64,000 nucleotides of DNA from Janthinobacterium sp051380735 (GTDB lineage Bacteria; Pseudomonadota; Gammaproteobacteria; Burkholderiales; Burkholderiaceae_D): positions 806,001-870,000 of the forward strand of contig NZ_JBNYXQ010000001.1 in NCBI RefSeq assembly GCF_051380735.1, given 5' to 3'. Positions 1 through 7,830 of this stretch are shown in pieces. Numbering within the stretch: the stretch's first letter is position 1; each line of letters starts with the position of its first letter. The position numbers and the translations under genes were made by a program. The notes below the pieces were generated by a model that ran no database searches, was not told the origin of the DNA, and worked only from the letters and a program-made list of their open reading frames with translations.

Positions 1-795
1 CTGTCGTTCGACTTCCCGCTGATCGATACGAACATCGACAACAAGTCGGAAGCAGCGCTGTGCGTGGTGGTCGGCATTTATGTCCTGGCAACCCTGGCCA
101 ACCTGAAAATCCCTGACACCGGCTGCAAGTATGCACACCAGGAACGCAATCCTGTCAAACTGATCACCGATTTTGCCAATTGCTACAGCATTTTGTGGAA
201 AGACAAGCTGGGCCAGATCACCCTGGCGGTGACGACACTGTTCTGGGGCGCTGGCGCCACCTTGCAACTGATTGTGCTGGAGTGGGCCAAGCAGTCGTTG
301 AACATGCCGTTCGACAAGGCGACCAGCCTGGTGGGCGTGGTAGCCATCGGCGTGGCTGCCGGCGCCATCCTGTCGGCGCGCTTTATTCCGCTGCGCAAAT
401 CGCTGACCGTGATTCCGCTGGGCATCGCCATGGGTGTCATCGTGATGATGATGACGCAAGTGCATTCCGTCTGGATCGCGTATCCGCTGCTGGTACTGAT
501 CGGTGCACTGTCGGGCTTTTTCGTAGTGCCGATGAATGCGCTGTTGCAACACCGCGGCCATGTGCTGATGAGTGCGGGCCACTCGATCGCGGTGCAGAAT
601 TTCAATGAGAACCTGTCGATCCTGACCATGCTGGCCGTCTATTCCATCATGATCCGCCTGCACCTGCCGCTGAACATCATCATTATTGTGTTCGGTCTGT
701 TTGTGGCCGGCACCATGTACATGATCATGCGCAAGCACAAGCTGAACCAGGCTGAGCATGACAATCTGTCGCTGATTGGCGAGCAGAAACATTAA
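1..795 (+). CDS. lplT: Lysophospholipid transporter LplT (5' end outside window)
   Basis: The frame is open from the first base, so the N-terminus lies upstream of the window; about 264 C-terminal residues are visible of a family length near 400-430. The visible part is a major-facilitator-type membrane protein with six or so hydrophobic segments, including stretches around VVAIGVAAGAILSA and IGALSGFFVVPMNALLQHRG. The latter (FVVPMNALLQ.RG) is a hallmark I associate with LplT, which flips lysophospholipids across the inner membrane for reacylation by Aas. The protein ends in a short charged cytoplasmic tail. The gene stops at the left arm of a long inverted repeat. The neighbour on the other side is a convergent DUF1853 gene, so nothing downstream is co-transcribed. 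Assignment is from sequence memory of the family; an unrelated MFS lysolipid/drug transporter is the alternative. Confidence 0.85.
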   Translation: MSFDFPLIDTNIDNKSEAALCVVVGIYVLATLANLKIPDTGCKYAHQERNPVKLITDFANCYSILWKDKLGQITLAVTTLFWGAGATLQLIVLEWAKQSLNMPFDKATSLVGVVAIGVAAGAILSARFIPLRKSLTVIPLGIAMGVIVMMMTQVHSVWIAYPLLVLIGALSGFFVVPMNALLQHRGHVLMSAGHSIAVQNFNENLSILTMLAVYSIMIRLHLPLNIIIIVFGLFVAGTMYMIMRKHKLNQAEHDNLSLIGEQKH

Positions 796-893
796 CCCAA
801 CTGCAACTGCTGGGGTCAGACCCCCACGAGCGTCGGCGCAAGCCTCTGCGTTAGCGGCATTGAGGGTCTGACCCCGGATGTTAATTTGGGTTA
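793..893. repeat. Long interrupted inverted repeat between convergent genes
   Basis: Outer arms TAACCCAA (793-800) and TTGGGTTA (886-893) and inner arms GGGGTCAGACCC (812-823) and GGGTCTGACCCC (864-875) are perfectly complementary in pairs. The element starts on the stop codon of lplT and ends just before the stop codon of the convergent DUF1853 gene. It can fold into one long hairpin and could act as a bidirectional terminator. The GGGTCTGACCCC core recurs in intergenic DNA of Oxalobacteraceae (recollection, not checked here), so it may be a dispersed REP-like element. Confidence 0.7.
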
Positions 894-897
894 CTGG

Positions 898-1833
898 TCA
901 AGCTGGCAGCCTGCCTTCGATGCGACGCTCGGCCGCCTGGCTTTGCCAGTCATCAGGCACCACGAAACCACGCGCCGTTTCCACTTCCCAGCCGTCAATA
1001 TGCTCGACTGCAGCGACCAGCACGGGTTGCATGGAGTCGGCCAGCCTGGCCTGCAAGCTGACAATATCGAATACTTCCACGTCGCGCCCCTTGAACGGCG
1101 CCAGCCATTGCAGCTTGGGCAGAATGACGTAGCGCTCGCCCTGCACTTGCCCCGCCGTGCACCAGAACCCATGATTGTGAGTGGGGAAAATGCCCTCCAT
1201 CTGCTGCAGCACGCCGTGTTCGTAAAACAGCCAGCCCTTGACGAGCGCCTGCGCCGCATGGACGGCTTGCGGCAGCAGGCTGGTGGCAGCCGGATGCACG
1301 GACAGCGCCAGCTGCCGGTCGAGGATCTTGCGCATTTTCAGGCCCAGCGTATCGGCCAGGTTAGGGCCGATCAGGTGGTGGAACACGCCAGCGTCCGGCC
1401 TGCCTTCCAGTAAATAAAACTTGGTGGCAAATTCCCAGTGCAACAGTCGATCATCGTCTTTAAGCAGAAAATCGAATTCGCCCACCGTCTCGTTACGGTT
1501 CACTTGCACCTGCAAACCGTGGGCGTGCAGCAAGCCATGCTGCTCAAAATAAAAGGCCAGCAGCTTTTCGGCGTACAGGCCCAGGCGGGAATAGAATTTC
1601 GTGCCCAGCGCGCAATCGAGTGGCGCCGGATCTGTTTGCAGGGCCGCCAGCCAGGCGGCAACCTCGCTGCTGACCGGGCCCAGGCTGGCGATCTGCCCGT
1701 TCCAGTGGCCGCTGGCCGGATCGAGCAGGTCAGGCGCATCGAGCAGCCAGGCCAGCGCGCGCACATGGGGCCGGGTCAAGTGTCCCCAGCGGCGCTCGAA
1801 ACGCTGCTGGTAGTTGTCAGGCACGTGCGGCAT
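898..1833 (-). CDS. DUF1853 family protein, putative PD-(D/E)XK nuclease
   Basis: A protein of 311 residues matching the DUF1853 family, for which I know no experimentally defined role. I chose the ATG at 1833, which overlaps the end of the upstream UDG gene by 17 bases; an earlier in-frame start reads through UDG coding DNA and gives an unlikely Arg/Cys/Pro-rich leader. The middle of the protein shows E89 (YAEKLLAFYFE), then D121 in a GEFDFLL strand, then E134 and K138 in HWEFATKFYL. This spacing and hydrophobic pattern resemble the catalytic core of PD-(D/E)XK nucleases. There is no signal peptide or membrane segment. It is the last gene of the tsaB-rimI-UDG-DUF1853 overlap chain. The nuclease idea is an inference from motif layout plus the DNA-repair neighbour. 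Confidence 0.75.
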   Translation of the reverse strand: MPHVPDNYQQRFERRWGHLTRPHVRALAWLLDAPDLLDPASGHWNGQIASLGPVSSEVAAWLAALQTDPAPLDCALGTKFYSRLGLYAEKLLAFYFEQHGLLHAHGLQVQVNRNETVGEFDFLLKDDDRLLHWEFATKFYLLEGRPDAGVFHHLIGPNLADTLGLKMRKILDRQLALSVHPAATSLLPQAVHAAQALVKGWLFYEHGVLQQMEGIFPTHNHGFWCTAGQVQGERYVILPKLQWLAPFKGRDVEVFDIVSLQARLADSMQPVLVAAVEHIDGWEVETARGFVVPDDWQSQAAERRIEGRLPA

Positions 1834-2680
1834 GCGTGCCGGTGGCCAGGCACAGGTCGGCCCAAGCGCGCGCCTTGGCCTGGCCGGTCTCGTCTTGCAG
1901 CAGCAGGTCGGGGTGGAAGGTGGCCACCACGGCGGCCCTGCCCAACTGGCGCACCTTGCCGCGCACCGGTTTTTCGCCTGCAATAATGCCGGCGGCCGCC
2001 ATTTGCCCCAGGGTGACGATGGTGCGCGCTTGCAGCAGCGCCAGTTCGCGCTCGAAATACGGCCGGCAGGCGGCCGATTCGGCGTCGGTCGGCAGGCGTT
2101 CCTGGCCAGCATCGTCGAGCGGGCGGCATTTCAGCAGGTGCGTGACATACACATTCTTGCCAGGTTCAAGCTTCATGGCTTTGAGCATATTGTCCAGCAA
2201 TAGACCCTGTTCGCCACCCAGCGCGCGCCCTTCGCGCTCCTCGCCGCGCGACGGGCTGCTGGCAACCATCAGCCACTCGGCCTGGCGGTCGCCGTGCCCT
2301 GTCACCACGCCCTTGCGCGTCTTGCACAAGTCGCAGCGCGCACATTTGGCCACCGCCGCAGCGAGGCCATCCCAGTCCATCGCGGCGATCTCGGCATCGG
2401 TGACCTGCCTGGCCGGCGGTGGCGCAGGGGCGTCGTCGAACCAGGCGGTGGAGCTGTCTTCGGTAACGGCGACAGGTACCGGCGCAGGAGAAGATGCGGC
2501 GAGCACGACTGGCGGCGCCATCTCAGCCACAGGCTCGGTTTCGGGTTCGGGTTCCGGCTCAGCCAGCACCGCCGGAGCCTGCATCGCTATTTCCCCGGCA
2601 GCCGGCTGCACCGTTTCCTGGCGCAAGCGCCACAGCGGGCCGACGCCCATTTCATCGAGAAAGACGGCGCTGCGGCTCAT
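1817..2680 (-). CDS. Uracil-DNA glycosylase, family 4-like, with altered motif A
   Basis: A protein of 287 residues. Residues 1-95 are a Pro/Glu/Ala-rich low-complexity leader; residues 100-285 match the family 4 (Fe-S) uracil-DNA glycosylase fold, which excises uracil from DNA. Four cysteines expected to hold the 4Fe-4S cluster are present at C113, C116, C185 (KCRP) and C205 (ACRPYFER). The late motif FHPDLLL at 255-261 is present. The usual GE(A/G)PG motif that shapes the uracil pocket is instead ASSPS at 140-144, although the flanks (WLMV before, GEEREG and LLDNML after) align well. The start codon overlaps the rimI stop by ATGA, implying translational coupling. Catalytic activity is uncertain because of the altered motif; it may act on another lesion or be structural. 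Confidence 0.8.
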   Translation of the reverse strand: MSRSAVFLDEMGVGPLWRLRQETVQPAAGEIAMQAPAVLAEPEPEPETEPVAEMAPPVVLAASSPAPVPVAVTEDSSTAWFDDAPAPPPARQVTDAEIAAMDWDGLAAAVAKCARCDLCKTRKGVVTGHGDRQAEWLMVASSPSRGEEREGRALGGEQGLLLDNMLKAMKLEPGKNVYVTHLLKCRPLDDAGQERLPTDAESAACRPYFERELALLQARTIVTLGQMAAAGIIAGEKPVRGKVRQLGRAAVVATFHPDLLLQDETGQAKARAWADLCLATGTHAARA

Positions 2681-3153
2681 AAGACGTGACGCATGACGAT
2701 GGCGTCCTCACGTTGTCCATTGCTGGCCGGGTAATATCCCTTGCGCCGGCCTATCTGTTCAAAACCATAGCGCTGGTAGATATCAAGCGCGCGCGTGTTC
2801 GACGGTCGCACTTCCAGCAGCATCGAGGCCATGCCATGCTGGCGTGCGCAGTGACACGCCTGGTCCAGCAGGAAGCGGCCCAGGCCCTGGCCCTGGATGG
2901 CCCCGTCGACGGCCACGTTCAGCAGATGCGCTTCATCGACCACCAGCATCAGCACGAAATAGCCCAGCAAGGCGCCGTCGGTGTCACGCAGCACCCAGGC
3001 CGGGTACTCGCTGTCGAGCGAATCGACGAAATTGCCATGCGTCCAGGGATGGGGGTAGACGCGCTGCTCCAGCGCCGCCACCTCAGGCAAGTCGCCTGCC
3101 AGCATCGGCCGGTAATCGAGGCGCAACAGGTCGCGCTGGCCGTCCTGCATCAT
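2677..3153 (-). CDS. rimI: Ribosomal protein S18 alanine N-acetyltransferase RimI
   Basis: A single-domain GNAT acetyltransferase of 158 residues. The acetyl-CoA binding loop is seen as V.GAIQGQGLGRFLL (the Q/R-x-x-G-x-G/A motif), followed by the family signature LEVRPSNTRALDIYQRYGFEQIGRRKGYY, quoted here only as its key pieces EVRPSN, A.IY..YGF and RKGYY. RimI acetylates the N-terminal alanine of ribosomal protein S18. Its place directly after tsaB is a common bacterial arrangement. The start overlaps the tsaB stop by ATGA, with a second ATG immediately following; the downstream end overlaps the UDG start the same way. Nothing is unusual in length or composition. Confidence 0.93.
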   Translation of the reverse strand: MMQDGQRDLLRLDYRPMLAGDLPEVAALEQRVYPHPWTHGNFVDSLDSEYPAWVLRDTDGALLGYFVLMLVVDEAHLLNVAVDGAIQGQGLGRFLLDQACHCARQHGMASMLLEVRPSNTRALDIYQRYGFEQIGRRKGYYPASNGQREDAIVMRHVL

Positions 3154-3863
3154 GGCGCCGCCCCTGCGGCCGCTTTCTCCTGCTGTATGACTAGCCGCTC
3201 GGCACTGGTATAGGCGATCTTGTTGCGCAGATACAGCGGCTGCGCCTCGGCGGCGCTCACAAAATCACCAGCGGCAAAGGCAAGCCGCGCCAGCTGGGCG
3301 ATTTGCACCGCGTGCGGCATGATGTCGGCATCGGCGTCCACGGCGCAAGGCAAGGCGGCCAATGCCTCGGCGTAAGCAGCAAAGCCATTTCCGCAGGCCT
3401 TTACTTCGCCTTGCGGCGCCACCCCGGCGGGCGCGCTCAACGCTGGCGCCACCACCGTTTTCACGCCATCGGACAGATCATATTGCGCCCAGTACACCTC
3501 GCCCATGCGCGCGTCAAGCACGGCCAGCACCTGCTGCGCGCCATGCACTTGCTGGCAAGCCAATGCCATGGCATCGAGGGTCACCACGGGCACCACCGGC
3601 AAGCCGGCGCCAAAAGCGAGACCCTGGGCAATGCCGCACGCCGTGCGCACGCCCGTAAACGAGCCGGGCCCGGAGCCGTAGGCAATCGCGTCGCACTCGA
3701 TCAGGGTGACACCGGCTTCGGACAGCAATTCCTGCACCATCGGCAAGATCGATTGGGAGTGGGTACGCACGCCCGACGACGAGCGTGACAAAACGGCGTC
3801 GCCGCGCAGCAAGGCGCACGATGCGAGTTCGGAAGAAGTTTCAAGGGCAAGTATGGTAGACAT
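3150..3863 (-). CDS. tsaB: tRNA threonylcarbamoyladenosine biosynthesis protein TsaB
   Basis: A protein of 237 residues with the ASKHA-fold N-terminus MSTILALETSSE and the family-defining YGSGPGSFTGVRT segment at about residues 65-77. TsaB works with TsaD and TsaE to transfer threonylcarbamoyl to adenosine 37 of ANN-reading tRNAs. The ATG at 3863 was chosen because the protein then starts exactly as its homologues do; longer in-frame starts run into the intergenic region shared with dapC. It heads a leftward four-gene chain with overlapping stops and starts (rimI, UDG, DUF1853), and lies divergent from dapC across a 137-base promoter region. Confidence 0.93.
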   Translation of the reverse strand: MSTILALETSSELASCALLRGDAVLSRSSSGVRTHSQSILPMVQELLSEAGVTLIECDAIAYGSGPGSFTGVRTACGIAQGLAFGAGLPVVPVVTLDAMALACQQVHGAQQVLAVLDARMGEVYWAQYDLSDGVKTVVAPALSAPAGVAPQGEVKACGNGFAAYAEALAALPCAVDADADIMPHAVQIAQLARLAFAAGDFVSAAEAQPLYLRNKIAYTSAERLVIQQEKAAAGAAP

Positions 3864-4000
3864 GGCGCGTATTTTACCCTGCCGCGCCATCGCCCGGCAT
3901 GCGTGACAGTCAGGGCGGCTATAATGGAATGCTTGATCGCTGTCATTTTTGCTGAGAGCAAGCTGTATACATTGTCCCCACTCTTGTCCTGGTCCGCTCC
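3864..4000. promoter_or_regulatory. Divergent promoter region of tsaB and dapC
   Basis: The 137 bases between the two divergent starts are less GC-rich than the genes. On the plus strand a perfect -10 hexamer TATAAT lies at 3920-3925, preceded by GGC; no good -35 hexamer sits at 17 bases. It would give a dapC leader of about 70 bases. I see no clear minus-strand promoter beyond AT-rich sequence near 3870. Confidence 0.4.
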
Positions 4001-5230
4001 GTGAATCCACTTCTTGCCAAACTGCAACCATATCCCTTTGAAAAGCTGCGCCAGCTGTTTGCCGGCGTGATTGTCAATCCAGATTACGCGCCCATCAGCC
4101 TGGGCATGGGTGAGCCGAAGCACCCAACGCCAGCGTTTATCGAGCAGGCGCTGGTCGACAATATCGCGGGCCTGGCCAGCTACCCGACCACCATCGGTTC
4201 GGACGCCTTGCGTGGCGCGATTGCCGGCTGGCTGGCGCGCCGCTACGCTATTCCGGCGTTGAACCCGGCCACGCAGATCCTGCCCGTCAACGGCTCGCGC
4301 GAGGCGCTGTTCGCGCTGGCGCAGACCGTGATCGACCCGGCAGCCGGATCGCTGGTGATCAGCCCGAACCCGTTTTACCAGATCTATGAAGGCGCGGCCT
4401 ACCTGGCCGGCGCCGAGCCTTATTTCGTCAATTCCGATCCGGCGCGCAACTTCGCCTGCGACTATGACAGCGTGCCCGCTGCCGTCTGGGAAAAAGTGAA
4501 ACTGCTGTTTTTGTGCTCGCCAGGCAATCCGACCGGCGCCGTCCTGAGCCTGACCGACTGGGAACATCTGTTTGCCCTGTCCGAGCGCTACGACTTCGTG
4601 ATCGCAGCCGACGAGTGCTATTCCGAGATATACCATGGCGACACGGCGCCGCTGGGCGCACTGCAGGCGGCCCATATGCTGGGGCTGTCCACCGTCGAGC
4701 GCCCGTATGCGCGCCTGGTAGTGTTTTCCAGCCTGTCGAAGCGCTCCAACGTGCCCGGCATGCGCTCGGGTTTTGTCGCCGGCGACGCTGAAGTACTGAA
4801 AAAATTCCTGCTCTACCGAACCTACCACGGCGGCGCCATGAGCCCCGCCGTGCAGGCGGCCTCGATCGCGGCCTGGAACGACGAAACCCATGTCGAGGAA
4901 AATCGCGCAAAGTACCGCGCCAAGTTCGATGCCATCACCCCGCTGCTGCAAACGGTGATGGACGTGCAGCTGCCCGATGCCGGCTTTTATTTGTGGGCCG
5001 ACGTCAGCCGTACCGGCCTGTCCGACACCGAGTTCGCACAGCGCCTGTACGCCGAATATAATGTGACGGTATTGCCTGGCAGCTACCTCGCGCGCGACGC
5101 GCACGGCATCAATCCGGGCCGCAACCGCATCCGCATGGCCCTGGTGGCCGAAACGGCCGAAGGGCTGGAGGCAGCGCAGCGCATAGTGCGTTTCTGCCAG
5201 CAGCTTTCCGCATCCGCAACAACCAACTAG
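4001..5230 (+). CDS. dapC: Succinyldiaminopimelate transaminase DapC
   Basis: A PLP-dependent class I/II aminotransferase of 409 residues. The start is GTG at 4001; the resulting N-terminus (NPLLAKLQPYPFEKLRQLF) is that of proteobacterial DapC, which converts N-succinyl-2-amino-6-ketopimelate and glutamate to N-succinyl-LL-diaminopimelate in lysine and peptidoglycan precursor synthesis. Visible marks are the SPGNPTG loop, DECYSE with the aspartate that pairs with the PLP ring nitrogen, and the Schiff-base lysine K247 in FSSLSKRSNVPGMRSGF. No Shine-Dalgarno sequence is evident before the GTG. It precedes dapD by 13 bases, so the two act in consecutive pathway steps from one transcript. Confidence 0.92.
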   Translation: MNPLLAKLQPYPFEKLRQLFAGVIVNPDYAPISLGMGEPKHPTPAFIEQALVDNIAGLASYPTTIGSDALRGAIAGWLARRYAIPALNPATQILPVNGSREALFALAQTVIDPAAGSLVISPNPFYQIYEGAAYLAGAEPYFVNSDPARNFACDYDSVPAAVWEKVKLLFLCSPGNPTGAVLSLTDWEHLFALSERYDFVIAADECYSEIYHGDTAPLGALQAAHMLGLSTVERPYARLVVFSSLSKRSNVPGMRSGFVAGDAEVLKKFLLYRTYHGGAMSPAVQAASIAAWNDETHVEENRAKYRAKFDAITPLLQTVMDVQLPDAGFYLWADVSRTGLSDTEFAQRLYAEYNVTVLPGSYLARDAHGINPGRNRIRMALVAETAEGLEAAQRIVRFCQQLSASATTN

Positions 5231-5243
5231 ACAAGACTAGATC

Positions 5244-6071
5244 ATGAGCCAACAACTGCAAACCATCATCGACCAGGCCTGGGAAAACCGCGCCGAGATC
5301 AATCCGCGCAACGGCGGCGCCGAACTGCGCGACGCCGTCGGCCACGTCATCAATGGCCTGGACAACGGCAGCATCCGCGTGGCCGAAAAAACCTCGGGCG
5401 ACTGGGTCGTCAACCAGTGGGTCAAGAAAGCCGTGCTGCTGTCGTTCCGCCTGGAAGACAACGTCGTGCTGCCATCCGACGGCACGATGCAGTTCTACGA
5501 CAAGGTACCGACCAAGTTCGCCAGCTACACCGCCGAAGACTTCGCCAAAGGCGGCTTTCGCGTGGTGCCGCCAGCGGTTGCCCGCCGCGGTTCCTTTATC
5601 GCCAAAAACGTCGTGCTGATGCCGTCCTACGTCAATATCGGCGCCTACGTCGATGAAGGCGCCATGGTCGACACCTGGGCCACCGTCGGTTCCTGCGCCC
5701 AGATCGGCAAGAACGTCCACCTGTCCGGCGGCGTCGGCATCGGCGGCGTGCTCGAACCGATGCAGGCCAACCCAACCATCATCGAAGACAACTGCTTTAT
5801 CGGCGCCCGTTCGGAAATCGTCGAAGGCGTGATCGTCGAAGAAAACTCGGTCATCTCGATGGGCGTATATATCGGCCAGTCGACCAAGATCTACGACCGC
5901 GCCACCGGCGAAGTGACGTATGGCCGCGTACCGGCCGGTTCGGTGGTGGTGTCAGGCAACCTGCCGTCCGAAGATGGCAAATACTCGCTGTACTGCGCCG
6001 TGATCGTCAAGCGCGTGGACGCAAAAACCCGTGCCAAGACCGGCATCAACGAGTTGCTGCGCGGCATCTGA
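5244..6071 (+). CDS. dapD: Tetrahydrodipicolinate N-succinyltransferase DapD
   Basis: A protein of 275 residues with an N-terminal helical domain followed by a left-handed beta-helix built of hexapeptide repeats (roughly residues 105-240; for example VNIGAYVDEGAMVDTWATVG in pieces VNIGAY, DEGAMVD and CAQIGKNVHLSGGVGIGG). DapD succinylates tetrahydrodipicolinate in the lysine/meso-DAP pathway, upstream of the DapC step encoded just before it. Length is standard for the family. A strong hairpin with flanking A and T runs follows 29 bases after the stop, closing the dapC-dapD unit. Confidence 0.96.
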   Translation: MSQQLQTIIDQAWENRAEINPRNGGAELRDAVGHVINGLDNGSIRVAEKTSGDWVVNQWVKKAVLLSFRLEDNVVLPSDGTMQFYDKVPTKFASYTAEDFAKGGFRVVPPAVARRGSFIAKNVVLMPSYVNIGAYVDEGAMVDTWATVGSCAQIGKNVHLSGGVGIGGVLEPMQANPTIIEDNCFIGARSEIVEGVIVEENSVISMGVYIGQSTKIYDRATGEVTYGRVPAGSVVVSGNLPSEDGKYSLYCAVIVKRVDAKTRAKTGINELLRGI

Positions 6072-6099
6072 TGACGGTGCCGCAAGGCGCTTGAGGTAC

Positions 6100-6126
6100 A
6101 AAAGTCCCGCCGCGTGCGGGACTTTT
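6100..6126 (+). terminator. Rho-independent terminator after dapD
   Basis: AAAGTCCCGC (6101-6110) pairs perfectly with GCGGGACTTT (6116-6125) around a five-base loop and ends in TTTT. It closes the dapC-dapD unit; the A-run on the other arm would let it work in both directions. Confidence 0.9.
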
Positions 6127-6162
6127 CATTTGAGGCGCCGTTTTTACTGTGCTGTGGAAAAC

Positions 6163-6181
6163 CTGTCCTATACTGGACAGC
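6163..6181 (+). promoter_or_regulatory. Palindrome around a -10 box, directly before the monooxygenase ATG
   Basis: CTGTCC (6163-6168) and GGACAG (6175-6180) are perfect inverted repeats flanking TATACT (6169-6174), a good -10 hexamer. The ATG of the next gene begins at 6182. If TATACT is the -10 element, transcription would start at or next to the start codon, giving a leaderless mRNA. A dimeric repressor bound to the palindrome would block it. No matching regulator gene is adjacent. Confidence 0.5.
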
Positions 6182-7699
6182 ATGAACACCTCCCAGGTTT
6201 TGATCGTCGGCGCCGGCCCGACCGGCCTCATGCTCGCCTTGCGGCTGGCCCGCCATGGCGTGGCGTTTCGCATTATCGATAAAAACAGCGGTCCGGGCGA
6301 GGCCTCGCGGGCGATGGCCGTGCATGCGCGCACGCTGGAGTTTTACCAGCAGATGGGCTTTGCCGACGAACTCGTCGCGCTGGGCATCCCGATCGAGGCC
6401 ATGCATATCCACGAGGAAGGCAGGGAACTGGCCAGCCTGCCGCTGGGCGAGATAGGCGCGGGTCTCAGTCCCTACCCCTTCGTGCTGAGCCTGCCGCAGG
6501 ACGAGCATGAACTGTTTCTGGTGGCCAAGCTGGCGCGGGCCCATGTCGAAGTCGAATGGAACACCACGCTCGACAGCTGGATGCAGGTCGACGGCGAAGT
6601 ACGCGCCACGTTGAGCAAAAATGGCAAGGCGCAGCATGGCGTGTTTGATTATCTGTGCGGCTGTGACGGCGTGCACAGCACCGTGCGCACGCTTGCCGGT
6701 ATCGAATTTGCGGGCGGCACCTATGACCACCGCTATTACGTTGCCGACGCCGAGGTGGCGGGCGGCAATACCGACCTGCATGCCCATCTGGGCGCCAACG
6801 CCTTTGCCCTGATGCTGCCGGTGCGCAGCAGCGGCATGCAGCGCCTGATCGGCATCCTGCCTGAACGCGCCAATGGCACTGCGGCATGGGTATTCGACGA
6901 TGTACTCAGCGAGGTCGAAGCCCTGCTCGACATCAGGGTCGGCAAGGTCAACTGGTTTTCCACCTACCGCGTGCACCACCGCGTGGCCGCGCAATTTCGC
7001 CATCGCCGCTGCTTCCTGCTGGGCGATGCGGCCCATGTGCACAGCCCGGTCGGCGGCCAGGGCATGAACACGGGTATCGGCGACGCAGTCAACCTGGCCT
7101 GGAAACTGGCAAAGAAACTGCATGGCCAGGCCAGCGACGCCCTGCTTGACACCTACGAAGCCGAACGCATGGTGTTTGCCCGCACGCTGGTGACCACCAC
7201 CGACCGCGCCTTCCAGGCCATCGTTGCGCAAGGCGCGGGCGGCAGGCTGCTGCGCCGCTGGCTGGTGCCGCGTGCGCTGCCCTTCCTGTCCGGCTTCGAG
7301 GCCGCGCGCCGGCGGCTGTTCAAAACCGTGTCGCAGATCCAGATCCGCTATGCCGACAGCGCCCTGTCCGGCGGCCACGCCGAAGAGCTGCGCGGCGGCG
7401 ACCGGCTGCCGTGGTTTTACGATGGCAGGCACGACAACTACACGGCCCTGCGCAGCATGGACTGGCAACTGCACATCTATGGCGAGCCGGCCCCTGACCT
7501 GCTGGACGAAGCCCGGGCCCTGCACCTGCCCGTGCACTGCTATCCGTTCAATGGTGCGGCCAGGCTGGCAGGTTTCGGCCGCGACTGTGCCTGCCTGGTG
7601 CGGCCCGACGGCCATATCGCGCTGGCCATGCAACTGCAGGCCGGTGGCGCGCTGCGTGCGCTGGCGTTACGGCTGGGACTGGAGTTTGGCCACGGTTAG
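6182..7699 (+). CDS. FAD-dependent monooxygenase (aromatic hydroxylase family)
   Basis: A protein of 505 residues of the PHBH/MhpA-like group A flavin monooxygenases, which use NAD(P)H and O2 to hydroxylate aromatic or polyketide-like substrates. Visible motifs are the dinucleotide loop VGAGPTG near residues 9-15, the DG motif CDGVHSTVR near residue 160 and the GD motif GDAAHVHSPVGGQGMN near residue 280. The C-terminal third carries a thioredoxin-like domain ending with VRPDGHIALAM. I chose the ATG at 6182 because it puts the FAD loop at the normal distance from the N-terminus. Its own palindromic promoter separates it from dapD, and no pathway genes flank it. The substrate cannot be told from sequence. 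Confidence 0.85.
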   Translation: MNTSQVLIVGAGPTGLMLALRLARHGVAFRIIDKNSGPGEASRAMAVHARTLEFYQQMGFADELVALGIPIEAMHIHEEGRELASLPLGEIGAGLSPYPFVLSLPQDEHELFLVAKLARAHVEVEWNTTLDSWMQVDGEVRATLSKNGKAQHGVFDYLCGCDGVHSTVRTLAGIEFAGGTYDHRYYVADAEVAGGNTDLHAHLGANAFALMLPVRSSGMQRLIGILPERANGTAAWVFDDVLSEVEALLDIRVGKVNWFSTYRVHHRVAAQFRHRRCFLLGDAAHVHSPVGGQGMNTGIGDAVNLAWKLAKKLHGQASDALLDTYEAERMVFARTLVTTTDRAFQAIVAQGAGGRLLRRWLVPRALPFLSGFEAARRRLFKTVSQIQIRYADSALSGGHAEELRGGDRLPWFYDGRHDNYTALRSMDWQLHIYGEPAPDLLDEARALHLPVHCYPFNGAARLAGFGRDCACLVRPDGHIALAMQLQAGGALRALALRLGLEFGHG

Positions 7700-7745
7700 G
7701 CCGGCAAAGGGCGTGCTGCAGTGCCGCATCGCCGCGCAACGACTG

Positions 7746-7751
7746 TATAAT
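7746..7751 (+). promoter_or_regulatory. Candidate -10 element upstream of yffB
   Basis: A perfect TATAAT in the 131-base gap between the monooxygenase and the yffB gene. No convincing -35 sits 17 bases upstream, so it is only a candidate start for the yffB-dapE-prmB transcript, leaving a leader of about 70 bases. Confidence 0.35.
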
Positions 7752-7830
7752 GACGGCCAAGCTCGACAGTTTGCAAAAGCGCAAGCGTCGCGATCAAGCA
7801 ATCCGCAGTCCTTCCCTGGCCCAACCCATT

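Noticed and set aside
3701..5104. Long open frame (467 codons) opposite dapC and tsaB
   Set aside because: It is antisense to two well-identified genes; its translation has the His/Gln/Arg/Val-rich look of a shadow frame in GC-rich DNA and no known motif.
5891..7633. Long minus-strand open frame (580 codons) opposite dapD and the monooxygenase
   Set aside because: Shadow of real genes; rich in His, Gln, Gly and Arg, with no domain.
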